Source of the DNA: Stropharia rugosoannulata
Taxonomy: Eukaryota; Basidiomycota; Agaricomycetes; Agaricales; Strophariaceae
Length of the DNA stretch: 64,000 nt
Direction: 5' to 3'
NCBI GenBank assembly: GCA_028532985.1
Contig: JANCIK010000002.1
Coordinates: 992,001 to 1,056,000 of the forward strand
Below, one piece after another: positions 34,963-44,826 of this stretch (position 1 is the first letter of the stretch; each line of letters begins with the position of its first letter). Made by a program: the position numbers and the translations under genes. Below the pieces are notes generated by a model, which ran no database searches, had not been told where the DNA came from, and saw only the letters and a program-made list of their open reading frames with translations.

Positions 34963-36345
34963 TGAGAGGTCTGCCGCGGGGCTAGACTCGAATCACAAGA
35001 AACACAACACACACAACCCCCGCGGAGCGAGATCCTATCCCTTAGATCGAGTGACGCTCTTCAGCTAAGCGGATTATAGATGTCTACGCTTCTCCTGGTC
35101 CTCTCCGCTGAGCGGACTGTGATGTTTTACGAGTCTCGTGAGTTCAGTCCAGATGTCCGCTGTACAGTGCCTGCAAGTTCGTTTTAAGGAGGGGTTTAAT
35201 TCTAGAAGTCTCAGATTAATGTCTGGGCAACCTCCGCTGAGCGCAGGGTATCGAAAGTAATGTATAGTTTTGATGGTGGCTCTGCGGGGCTTATTCCGCT
35301 GAGTGGGTTTGAGGTCCGGTGACCGATGCAGATGCTCACACAAGCTGGTATTCCCAATTGTGCCTCGCTCCGCTGACTATCCAAAGTCGTTCCGCTGGGA
35401 CTGTCCAAAGTCCTATTCCGCTGAGGCTATCCAGAACCTCGTTCACCCGGTGGTGCAGTCTCAATTCACAAAACACTACAGCGCGAGTTTTTGTACACGG
35501 TTGCACTGACTCCCCGCTGAGCTCTCCAAATGACCCGGTGGCCAGAAGCTATCCAAAACTTCTATGATTCACAATACACTTCACCGTAAAGACCCTAACA
35601 AAAGCTAAACACAGCCTGCTGACGGTCTGGGACGGAGCCCAACACACAGATCTAGTGGGTAGACAATTGCTTGATTTCCGTAGTTACAATTACAAGTTTA
35701 TATAGACACGCGCTGTGTACTAATTTAGGTGGAGAGTAAATACTAGCAACGCCGGACCAAAGGTCCGCTGAGCGCATGTGCCTCCGCTGGGCGTTTTGAT
35801 GACTACTCCGCTGAGCGCGACCTGATCCCGTGGTGTTACCAGCCTCCGCCGAGAGACACCATTAAACTCCGCTGAGCGGTTCCTTCTGGGTTATTGAGAT
35901 CTGGTTACCGTTGCCAAAGTTCCCCAGCGGAGTCCGTGCTGTGTGCATTATTCATTCCCTCGGGCATCACACGCTCCAGCGCGTGCGCCACGGTCACCTG
36001 ACGAGTGGACTTAGGCAAATTTCGCCTTCGTGATGTGTTCCGCTGAGCCCCTTTGAGACGCCGTCTACACACAGTCCTGCTCGTCGCCTTTGATATTTTC
36101 CGCTCAGCTGTACTCCTGCCTTCCACTGGGACGACAGTAACCATTATGTGCTCCGCTGACAGCTATTCCGGGTACTTCAACTGTGTACTTATGGCCTGTA
36201 CAGTCCGCTGAACCCCACACAACCGCCCGCTGAGCACACGCGTGATGAGTTGTGATGCACGCGCTGAGCGCTGAGACGGCTGACCAGGCTAGTCACCGCT
36301 CCGCTGCACCCCTGCACTTTAACCCAAACCGCCCACTGTGACCAC
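34963..36345 (-). repeat. Solo LTR S inserted in element A
   Basis: Starts TGAGAGGTCTGCCGCGGGG and aligns with LTR C (53573-54788) over most of its length: gagcgagatcctatc, tgcctgcaagttcgtttt, ttcacccggtggtgcagtct, ccggtggccagaagctatcc, gatctagtgggtagacaatt, ccacggtcacctga. It splits element A's reading frame; flanks share acag (34959-34962 and 36348-36351), a possible remnant of target duplication. The right end does not carry the expected CCTGTCA terminus and is uncertain by some bases. About 17 copies of CCGCTGAGCG-type words are spread through it. Confidence 0.8.
35697..35704 (-). promoter_or_regulatory. TATA box in LTR S
   Basis: TATATAAA on the minus strand, aligned with the same box in LTR C (54239-54233). 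Confidence 0.55.
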
Positions 36346-36729
36346 TTACAGCCTTGGTGTAAACGCAGGCCTGTCAACGGGCTCATCTGTCTCTGCTAGA
36401 CTATCCAAGTATTGGACTACCGGATCAGTTACTACTATTGTACCCGCTTGACCTATTTCTGAGTCGTGAGGCAAGATACAGTAATTGGTACACTGCGGCA
36501 AGTCTTCAATATATATTTCTACCCGCTTTTGGGTGTCTGATATTATATCCAGGCTTGGTTCGGTATCTAGCTCTATTGCTGGCTCAGAAGTGCTAGGTAG
36601 TACTTCCTGACTAACAAATGATAGACTCTCCTCCGGATCAACCGGTTTATTTATTTCCCCATCACTTTCTATATACTCATCATACCAATCTTTCCTGTTC
36701 TCGTCCTCTGTGATGTTTACATTGGACGC
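36346..36729 (-). pseudogene. Gag-Pol linker fragment of element A
   Basis: Minus-strand frame from the D insertion point (36729) to the S insertion point: acidic stretch (EDENRKDWYDEYIESDGEIN), then VEIYIEDLPQCTNYCILPHD and DEPVDRPAFTPRL. In mushroom gypsy elements such an acidic linker precedes the protease. It is separated from the protease only by LTR S. The frame does not join exactly to the protease frame when S is removed, so another shift or intron is needed. Confidence 0.6.
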
Positions 36730-37422
36730 TGATGAGCCGTGCCCCGCTACAAGCGTGGAAATGCGCAAAACAACAAGTCGCGCGCAAGGTCAAATTCGCA
36801 CGACCTCAACACGTTCTCACGGGTGTCGGCACTGCGCAGTTAGGCGCCTAGGAGCTGCGACATCATATCCCGCATCTTACAGACAGTCTCAGCATCGTCC
36901 ACGGCCTACAATTACGATCACACACTCTGCCATGCCCTGGAGCACTCGCCAGGATACTTTCGGAACAAAGACATGCAGCAAACACGTGCATCTTCAAGTA
37001 ATCGACCTCAGGAGGAGAAGGTACTCTGCGCTTCATATAGCTCCGAGACCATCCGTTGTGAAACAATTAAGAAGTCCGTTAGTTAGGAGCATCGTCAGTA
37101 TTAGCTACAATTGGTATTACAGGGTACATAGGAGTATTTAAGGCCATAGGTAGATAGAACAAAGGACAGTTCCTTTCCCCCACACAAGTCGTCTAGTTTC
37201 AGTTAGTTTTGCGTCCTCGTCGAGTTCCTCCGTTGTTCCGTAGCTCAGTCCTTCGTCCTCGTCATTCGTTCCGTCTCGCAGTCGTCCCGCTTGCCCGCAC
37301 CCTCGTATTTCCGTTGGTTAGACGCCAGTGGGAAGCAGCCTCGCATACTTACTACACCCGTGTGTGTTGTGTGTGCCCTTTCCTATCTGATTTCCGCGCT
37401 CACCGCACGCATGAGCATATCA
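36730..37422 (+). repeat. 5-prime LTR of element D
   Basis: Ends ...GAGCATATCA, followed after three bases by a primer-binding site identical to that next to LTR C, which fixes orientation and right end. Start TGATGAGCCGTG is chosen because element A's coding sequence ends there. A TATTTAAG box at 37135-37142 fits a promoter. No partner LTR in the window. Confidence 0.65.
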
Positions 37423-37425
37423 TAT

Positions 37426-37443
37426 TGGAGCCCACCGCGAGGG
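37426..37443 (+). promoter_or_regulatory. Primer-binding site of element D
   Basis: TGGAGCCCACCGCGAGGG, the same 17-18 bases as the site beside LTR C on the other strand (53570-53553). It would pair with a tRNA ending ...GGTGGGCTCCA (U at position 73). The tRNA identity cannot be told from this window. Confidence 0.8.
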
Positions 37444-37444
37444 T

Positions 37445-37906
37445 GCTTCAATCACCATTGAGTCGTCAACCTCTCGTCGCCTTCGTCAACTCACCTTCCG
37501 TGAGGAAGTACGCTCAGACTTCCATTCATCTAGTGATCACGAAAATGAATCCTTATTCATTGAAGTCCCGGATATCGAGGCTTTACACAACAATCTCCCG
37601 ACGCCTATCAGTCCCGAGTTCTCTCTGTCCGACCTACCCATTCCAACTCCACCTACACCTTCCTCTGCATCGTCTGCACTCTCCATCACCGCCTACTTCT
37701 CTGCCCTAAACCTGGGTGTTCATACATCAACTCTGCCACCCGATACGGTTCCAGAAAGCATGGCCATGTGTATGCCTGCTCGTGGTGATCGCAGCGCGCC
37801 GTCCTTCGACCCCGCGAAGCCTCGGGAGCTGAGGTGCTATTTCTCAGAGCTTGAGCACATAGAACAGTCCCCTGGTACCGTACATAATAGTGTAACCAGG
37901 ATCTAA
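37445..37906 (+). pseudogene. gag: Truncated gag of element D
   Basis: A frame open from the primer-binding site reads through a Ser/Pro-rich stretch (FSLSDLPIPTPPTPSSASS) to MPARGDRSAPSFDPAKPRE and LRCYFSELEHIEQS, matching the Gag of element C2 (MPVRGARGAPSFDPAAERDE, LPRYFEDLEDWF). It breaks off near 37870 and runs into unrelated sequence. No initiator ATG is seen before the conserved part other than the one at about 37759, so the start is uncertain. Confidence 0.8.
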
Positions 37907-38623
37907 ATATATACTATACACTATAGTCTTGTTCCTGAGGAATCTATTTTAAGGTATTGACCGTACCTAACAGACAGAACCGGTTTCTAACTATGTACCG
38001 TGGCCTACGGCTCCATTCTGCCGGAATCCAGGCTCACAGCCACAGTCACATCCCGGTGAGGTCCCGACACCATGCCAGTCGGAGCCCCGAAAGCACCGAC
38101 AGCACCAACTGTCGGTGCCCCATCATAGCCCACCTTCCTCGACTGCTACAGGCCATTGTCAAACTATCAGGACTATTTTTAATGAGTAATATGGACTTAT
38201 TGAAGCTATCACAGTCAATTTCATCACATGAACCACCGCCTGGAATGTGTACTCAGCACTAATAACAAAGCCAAACGTCATGCACCGGTACGTATACAGT
38301 CTTCCCTCTACTCCATTACCTGTTTGTGCTAGTAACACTGGGCCAAACTGATAAGGGTAAGCATTACAATTAAAAGCGAGGAAAAAGTTCATCCGAAGAG
38401 TCAGTCGGCTCGGCGCCGACATGTTATTTGTGTTTCTCCATCTGATATGAACAAGCTCTCCAAGGCCATTTTTTAGCTATAAGTACTAACAAGCCAAATT
38501 CAATGCCAGTTTATCTGATGGCATATTTGTGTGCACGTGAATGACGATCGATAATCTCATTTTATGATGGGGGTACTACGGTACTTTTGACTCTCTTCCC
38601 GGGCTATCTCAATCTCAAGTACA
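37907..38623. other. Left flank of the TET-like gene
   Basis: No gene. It has TCGG/CCGA-rich blocks (gtcggagccccgaaagcacc, caactgtcggtgccccatc at 38080-38120), possibly subterminal transposon sequence, and the upstream region of the TET-like gene. Confidence 0.4.
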
Positions 38624-39906
38624 ATGACCTCTTTGCTAGCACTTGATATTACTGAGGTTGTTGCCAAATACATGAAGGCTCACTTTCAGACATTGATAAA
38701 GGGTGAAGAGTTCCACGCACCTTGGCCATACAATGCATGTCTCCGATGCGACTGCGACGACATTGTTGACGAGCTGGTAATCGTGTTTGTTAATCAGAGT
38801 GAGATATTGAACGTTATATTTGATGGCCGCTTAACAAAGCAAATTCTAGAGCAGACATCTTGGAATGTAGAAGAGTATGTCACGTATCTGACTCCTAAAC
38901 AGAACGGTCAAAATGAAGAAGTTGAAGCCAAAATAATAAAACAGTTTGGGAAGCTTGAAAATTGTATGCCCATTATCAATGAGGCCTGTATAATCAAAGA
39001 CATAGCTGGCAACATTTTGTTCTGGTATCTGCCTAACAGCCTTACCAAAACCAGATCTGTTGAGTGACAAATTATGACCACGTTAAAACACTAACCAAGG
39101 TTGTAGAGTATGATTTGGGATGATGTGGCCTCCTTAGCTTCCTCCATCAAAATCACGAGCAAATTGGACAATTGGCGGAGTGGACCAATATATTACAACA
39201 GTGAAAATATGCCCGCAAATTATTCGGGATCGGACCGGGGCCGAGGTACCGGGCATCGAGTTCCGAACATCCCCCCGGGAACAATTTCCTTTGCACCTGC
39301 ATGGTTTCAAGTCGGACATGAGGTAATGTTCATAACAAACTTGATATTAATTTGCTTATGCAAGACTACCAGACTTCCAACAGTTTGGAGATGTCGAGAT
39401 CTCTGAAAAATGAGCAGAACCATGATTGGCTGGAAAAGCAAACTGAGCTGTCTGCCATGATCGGTGGTTTGCTCTCAATAATTCATCCTCAGCAGTACCA
39501 GCAGGGAATCAAATGCCTGAGGTATCTGAACAACGTCGCAAGTAGCCTATCCGATACACCCCCGGTTCTCGCCGATGTATTAAAATTTTGGAGCGCCCCT
39601 TTTACAGCAGTGACAATTATCAGTAATCGAGCAACTCCGTTTCACCGAGATACCGGGGCCGAGCCGAGTGCTTTTGACATTTTAATCAACATCGGCAGTA
39701 TACGCAATATGTACTTTGAGTTGCCAGGACTAGGAGTCAAAATGCCATACAAGGATGGAACAATAATTGCAATATCTTCAAAGGTTTTGGTACATGGTGT
39801 CCAGAAAGTTGGTGAAAGACTTTGTATTGTGTACCACTCCAAGCAATCTGTGACAAAGGCTTTGAATGGGGCACAACTACCCTGGATGAATGTTTCACAC
39901 AAATAA
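38624..39906 (+). CDS. TET/JBP-like 2-oxoglutarate/Fe(II) dioxygenase
   Basis: Three exons in phase: 38624-39058, 39107-39322, 39373-39906, 394 residues. Members of this family oxidise 5-methylcytosine (TET) or thymine (JBP) in DNA, in the nucleus. The double-stranded beta-helix signature is at the C-terminal side: FHRDTG gives the iron-binding His308 and Asp310, VLVHGV the distal His358, and GERLCIVYHSK the Arg366 expected to bind 2-oxoglutarate. Upstream FAPAWFQVGHE and the N-terminal part are typical of the fungal group as far as I recall. All catalytic positions are present and the frame is unbroken, so the enzyme may be active. The first intron uses a weak GTTGAG donor and was chosen by phase. 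Neighbourhood to a KDZ transposase fits the known transposon-borne TET/JBP expansion. Confidence 0.85.
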
Positions 39907-39983
39907 ATAGCAGGCTTTGATTGTATTCCCTATTACTATAATACAACAAAAAAATGACCAGGCCAGGGGAAAGTGATAAGAAT

Positions 39984-41108
39984 TCATTCAATGTCAACCA
40001 TGCCTTGGTTGAATCCAATCATAGGGTCATCTTCACTTTCTTCCTCATCAGATTCAACATCATCATCTTCACTATCTGACTGTTCACTGGGCATAGAAGA
40101 CTGAGAAGAGCCTGGCCTCTCATCAATTTCTTCATCAATTTCACCATCAGCATTGGTGTTATCCGTGATGGGGAGTGTGTCCAGGGGTGTCTCTACTCCA
40201 GGTGGTATCTCCACATCATCGGACCCATCCGATTCATGACTGGTGAGACCACCGTCTTCCGACCGGAAACTCGGAATGATAGCGGTGACCTTGGACGACA
40301 GGTAATCTATGATTGGCGGCTCATCTTCTTCCGATGATTCCGACAGCCGGATCTCGTAATTTTCATTGCCTGCAATTATTGGTGGCGGCTCGTCATCACT
40401 GTCTTCGCCTGTCGGGACACTTGATGCAATGTTTGGAGAGGTCTCATCTGGCTGTTTATCTTTACGAAGCGAAATATGACGGAGTGACATTGGAGATTCG
40501 ATGCGAACAGTCTTGCTTTGGCTTGGGGTTCGGGGGCGGAACGGGACCGACTCCGTACTTTTCGATGGTATTGCACGGGCCGATTCAGAAGTGTTAGTGC
40601 GCACATTTTGTGGGCGGGTATCTTCATGAGGACTTGGCCCTTGCTTGCATGGAATGACACCAGTGGCTGACAGGTGTTTGGATATACCGTTATATTGCGA
40701 GATGACATATGACGAGCGCTGCATTGCCAAGTTCATGGCTCGTCCAGTCGCCGCAAAATGCGTTGCAATGTGCTGTAACTCTTTTATCGTGACGTCAGCA
40801 AGATTCTTCCACTGTGCGCAGTTCGCGCAAACATCGCCCTTGAGCGCGGATTGTCCTGATAGGTCGGGGATGACCGATGGCTCGGGGTAAGGTTTGGTGA
40901 GTATTCCTGACTCCGCTGAGTCAGAAGTATCGTCTGACATTGATTCTGTCGAAGCCGCATTCTTCTCACTGCCAGTTGGCACATTCACCAGGCCAGATCG
41001 ACGTGCCCACGCGAAGTCTGTATTCTCGCCCGATCGGAGGAGTCGGCTTGATCGGCCTGGTATGTTTGCCCTCTGCTTGGTAGAATGTCCCAGCGTGTCA
41101 CTCTTCAT
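39984..41108 (-). CDS. Acidic Ser-rich KDZ-cluster protein, unknown
   Basis: Single open frame; the Met at 41108 (MKSDTLGHSTKQR) is preferred because upstream residues come from a repeat (ccctggctgcc-like), though the frame is open to 41213. About 374 residues with a CANCAQWKNL motif (C-x2-C), a helical part (ELQHIATHFAATGRAMNLAM) and several acidic Ser/Glu/Asp runs at the end (SDSEDDDVESDEEESEDDP). Convergent with the TET-like gene, 77 bp apart. Not recognised; a nuclear, chromatin-type protein would fit the composition. Confidence 0.7.
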   Translation of the reverse strand: MKSDTLGHSTKQRANIPGRSSRLLRSGENTDFAWARRSGLVNVPTGSEKNAASTESMSDDTSDSAESGILTKPYPEPSVIPDLSGQSALKGDVCANCAQWKNLADVTIKELQHIATHFAATGRAMNLAMQRSSYVISQYNGISKHLSATGVIPCKQGPSPHEDTRPQNVRTNTSESARAIPSKSTESVPFRPRTPSQSKTVRIESPMSLRHISLRKDKQPDETSPNIASSVPTGEDSDDEPPPIIAGNENYEIRLSESSEEDEPPIIDYLSSKVTAIIPSFRSEDGGLTSHESDGSDDVEIPPGVETPLDTLPITDNTNADGEIDEEIDERPGSSQSSMPSEQSDSEDDDVESDEEESEDDPMIGFNQGMVDIE

Positions 41109-41119
41109 CAGGTAAATGA

Positions 41120-43880
41120 CTTTTGTCCCCAGGGGCTTTGTATCTCCCTGGCACAGCCTTAGAGATCCTAAGGCAGCCAGGGCATGCAAAGCAGCCAGGG
41201 CCCTTAGGTGCACTCAGGGCAAGGTCCCTCTGCAAACTACCAGGTACAACTTTCCCAAGGCAATCCAGGGCAGCTCAAGGCATCCTAGGATCCACCAGAT
41301 GTGCCTTGTATCATTCAAATATGTTTATATATAATGCCATTTAACAAGTACTATTCAAACTTCTTATAAAAAACAAGTTATATATTGACTCTAACTACAC
41401 TAGATAATACAGTATTCATGTAGATACATATAATACAACACAGTGATAGGGCGCTTATGAAGATGGTAATTCTGCACGGAATAACGCGTTCAGGGGCTCG
41501 TTAGAAAGCCTGAATTAATGCGAAGAAGCTCGAAAAAACCGCAACGCAATTGAAGAAGTTGTTCTTGACTTAGAGCAAAATTAGTCCAAGACAGGGAGAT
41601 GGAGGAGGACATGGCTACTCACAGGCATCCAGGAGTCTCAAAATTTGTGTAAGGAACGCGTTCAAACCCCACATAAATGGTGAATGAACATGCCAAATTT
41701 CGAAAGCCTTTGTTGAAAATTGAAGGAGGGAGATGATATTTAAGTCTGCAATAGTAGTTATATGGTCATTAAGGACATCGGATATTGAGGGCATATCGGA
41801 CGCCGTAAACTGGTCGATTAGTCAATACATATCTATAGTAAGAGACTCCAAAAAGAATTAGCTAAAAATACGAACAGGAACCCAAGATATGAAGTACTTT
41901 ACCTGGAGGAGGGAGGGGGAGGAGGAGCACATGGCGGATTTTTGGATTCCAAGCGACGATATATAGCGTTTAAGGGCTCGTTAGAAAGCTACAATCAAGG
42001 TGAGTTCATCATAGAAAGAATTAAGGAGATTGGAGACGAACCTATGTCAGAATCAAAGAAATACTCCAAAACTCCGAAGTTGACTAGTAACTTGAGATGA
42101 AGGACGCTTGGTGGCCCCAAAAATTAATCCGTCACAGGAGAGGGTACCTTATGTAGTTTAGTAAGTTTTCCCAAAGTTTGAGACACTCAGGACATCTAGA
42201 AGCGCACCTATGAATTAATTTGTCCCACCTAGGGGTAGGAGGACACACAGAGTGAGATCGCCCTCAAGCTTGTCAAATCGCGCAATTAATGGTACTGTTC
42301 GATAGGTATTAATGAGACGAACCAGGAAATGCAAAGATCATACTGTTTGGCCGGGTATTGACAGATATATGAGGGAAAATGTGTCCTAGGGGGACTTGAC
42401 ACCTATAAGATGATACTTGGCAAGTACTGGATGAATTGGCATGATCTTGGAGACGGTTGGCAGAGGACTAAGATTGTCTTGAAGGTGCAAAAAAAATTAG
42501 GAGTGAAGGTGGACAGGATCCGGAGTTATGGCACTTACAAGCAGAGGCAGTCCAGGGGCAGGAGGAGCACATCACAGTTGTATGGCTTCCAGGCGTCGGA
42601 ATCGAACGTTCAAGCACTCTATGGAATCCCCTAATCTTCAGGAGCTCATATGTGAAAAGAACGACGCAATAAACCCAACACATACCTTTAAAATCGATAA
42701 AACATCGGAAATTGGGGGAAGGAGAGAGACATAGCTGGTTCTCGCCTTCCAGGCAACCAAATCCATCGGTCTTGAGCTCGTTAGAATCGCATAATTGCCC
42801 ACAATATGAATATGCGGTGACCGAGGGCTCGGAGGAAACGGACAAGATAGAAAGTGGTGAAAGGGGACTTGACACCTATAAGGTGAGACTTGGCAAGTAC
42901 AGGATGAATTGGCATGATCTTGGAGACGGTTGGCAGGGAACTAAAATGCTCTTGAAGGTTCAAAAAGAATTGAGAGTAAAGGTGGACAGGATCCGGAGTT
43001 ATGGCACTTACAAGCAGGGGCAGTCCAGGGGCAGGAGGAGCACATCACAGTTGTATGGCTTCCAGGCGTCGGAATCGAACGTTCAAGCACTCTATGGAAT
43101 CCCCTAATCTTCAGGAGCTCATATGTGAAAAGAACGACGCAATAAACCCAACACATACCTTTAAAATCAATAAAACATCGGAAATTGGGGAAAGGAGGGT
43201 AACATAGCCGGTTCTCGCCTTCCAGGCGACCAAATCCATTGGTATTGAGCTCGTTAGAATCGCATAATTGCCCACATTCTGAATCTGGGGCGACCGAATG
43301 CTCGGAATAAACGGATGAGAAGGGAAATGGTGAACTGTACCAATAGGGGTCTCCAGATGGTGTTAAGTTTGCACGTCGAATACTGGTTCGTTTGGAGTGT
43401 TCTTGGGTGCGTTAGAAACGTATAGACGAGCTAAAAACGTACCAAAAAACCGCTTTATAATGCGGTTCACCGTTCCGACGATATACAGCAATCTCTATTG
43501 GAACAGGCCCATTCCATGATCCATCCTTGTCTGCCCTAAGCCCAGGTCAGGATCCAACAAGGTAGCAGCCATCAAAACTGCCTGAGTAGAGTGAAGCCCA
43601 AGCATACAAGTAAAGTTGGGTGAGGGGGGTGGGGAAGACAAGAGTGAAGTGCAAGTGAACTTAGAGGACTTAGTCGACTTAGTGCGATATTGGATAGGCT
43701 TACATAATCAAATTATCGCACTATTTGAAGTACTTAAATGGGCATGTCACCCACATAATGTGTATAATTTTAATGTTTGAAAATCAACAATGAAGGTGGG
43801 AAAAGTCGTTCAAGCTGGCTTTATTTCCCCACGTTGCATGGAAATTCAAAGCATGCCAGGGCATGCCAGGACATGCCAAG
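41120..43880. repeat. Degenerate satellite-like spacer
   Basis: A 2.7-kb non-coding spacer. Recurrent blocks combine ggaggag-x-acatggc, a ttccaggc word and gggctcgttagaaa (41492, 41970, 42776, 43249). Both edges carry related cagggcatgcca-type words (41150-41280 and 43850-43900). It contains the tandem duplication listed separately. No gene is supported. Confidence 0.6.
42392..43330 (+). repeat. Tandem duplication, period 473 bp
   Basis: 42392-42864 and 42865-43330 are near-identical copies (for example gggacttgacacctataag at 42390 and 42866; ggaggagcacatcacagttg at 42560 and 43033). Differences are few in the first 330 bp and more in the rest. Short frames in it are repeated only because the DNA is. 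Confidence 0.93.
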
Positions 43881-43942
43881 GCATCTCATGACATCCTAAA
43901 GTAGTTAAAGGCCCCATCAATTGATGATCTGATCGCACTTTC

Positions 43943-44702
43943 CTAAAGTGCCCTCCGATCAAAAGTCTTTTTCGTGATGTTGGTCTTTGACGCATCTGCA
44001 TTGGCCTCGGAGGGTAACCGAATCTGCCTTGCACCAAATGCTGCCTGCCACTTTGGCTCCGCAAGGCAGTCATCTGGCACCGATCGGCGTGGCGGTTCCG
44101 GCCTGATTTCGTCTTCCTCTGGTTCACTAGTCTCAGTCGCCCATCCACGAAACAGAGTAGTGCCGGTTACTGCTTGTTCATACGCGGCCATGTGCTCTAC
44201 AATTTCGACATATGCCGGTATTGATTGAAGAATATCATCGCCTCTCAAGTTCCACCAGTACCGAAAGTCGGGGGTCATTGCCAACATTGCAATGTCGTCA
44301 CTTTCGCTGTACTCCTTGTCCACCAACCCTGGTATGTTGGATGCATCGGTGTCGCCAGAAGGCTCGTAGAGGGCACGGGCCAAGAAATCAAATATGTATG
44401 GAATCTCCATTATAAATCCCTGTATATGGCAAAAGCCAATGAATGATAACGCAGCCTCCTAAGATGAATGTTTGACGTCAGCCGATTAAATTTATACTAT
44501 AGATACTCACAACTTCGGCTGTGATATTGTACCAAAACGGCAGTCCATCCCAAATGTCTTTGTACACAGATCTTGCTGCCATGCGAACCCGAGCCATGAG
44601 TATCTGAAGCTTGATTTTAGCGCGTTCCTGGCGGTCGCTGAAGTTAGATGCATTGATGGGAAATGGGACTTTGCCAACTAGGCCAGTGGTATTGGAATCC
44701 AT
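43943..44702 (-). CDS. KDZ-cluster protein, 235 aa, unknown
   Basis: Two exons, 44702-44511 and 44458-43943, joined by an intron with GTGAGT donor and CTTAG acceptor; phase fits and the second exon starts before the local ATG (EAALSFIGFCHIQGFIMEI). Starts MDSNTTGLVGKVPFPINAS. Hydrophobic patches around FLARALYEPSG, a WWNLRGDDIL stretch and a basic end. I do not recognise a domain. Its promoter region (44703-44826) separates it from the 3-prime end of the transposase gene. Confidence 0.7.
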
Positions 44703-44826
44703 GATGTAAAGATGTAAAAGCTTGGAGAATGAATTTATATCAACATTGTCTTATCAGTGATCTGACGTCACGTGACATTTATAACCGGGCATCAAAATGT
44801 TTGGTTACCGTACTGAATGTAATTAA

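Larger units (their letters stand above)
23130..36729 (-). mobile_element. Ty3/gypsy LTR retrotransposon A with antisense gene block
   Basis: Read on the minus strand: Gag-Pol linker fragment (36729-36346), protease, RT, RNase H and integrase (34960-30653), then about 6 kb holding four genes on the opposite strand (25383-30479), polypurine tract, 3-prime LTR (24728-23130). The 5-prime LTR and most of gag are absent, cut off by element D at 36730; LTR S is inserted at 34963. pol has frameshifts and a stop, so the copy is dead. Element-specific motif words of the AGCCCGGTATAAT type are scattered through LTR, introns, spacers and pol. Confidence 0.85.

Noticed and set aside
36710..37141. 143-codon plus-strand frame
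   Set aside because: Lies in LTR D over the promoter zone; no recognised content and crosses the element boundary.
37209..37709. 166-codon plus-strand open frame
   Set aside because: It is a shadow of LTR D and of the gag frame that starts at 37445; the gag frame matches Gag of element C2, this one matches nothing.
42528..43207. Repeated short plus frames and repeated minus frames
   Set aside because: They recur only because the DNA is a 473-bp tandem duplication; there is no other sign of coding.
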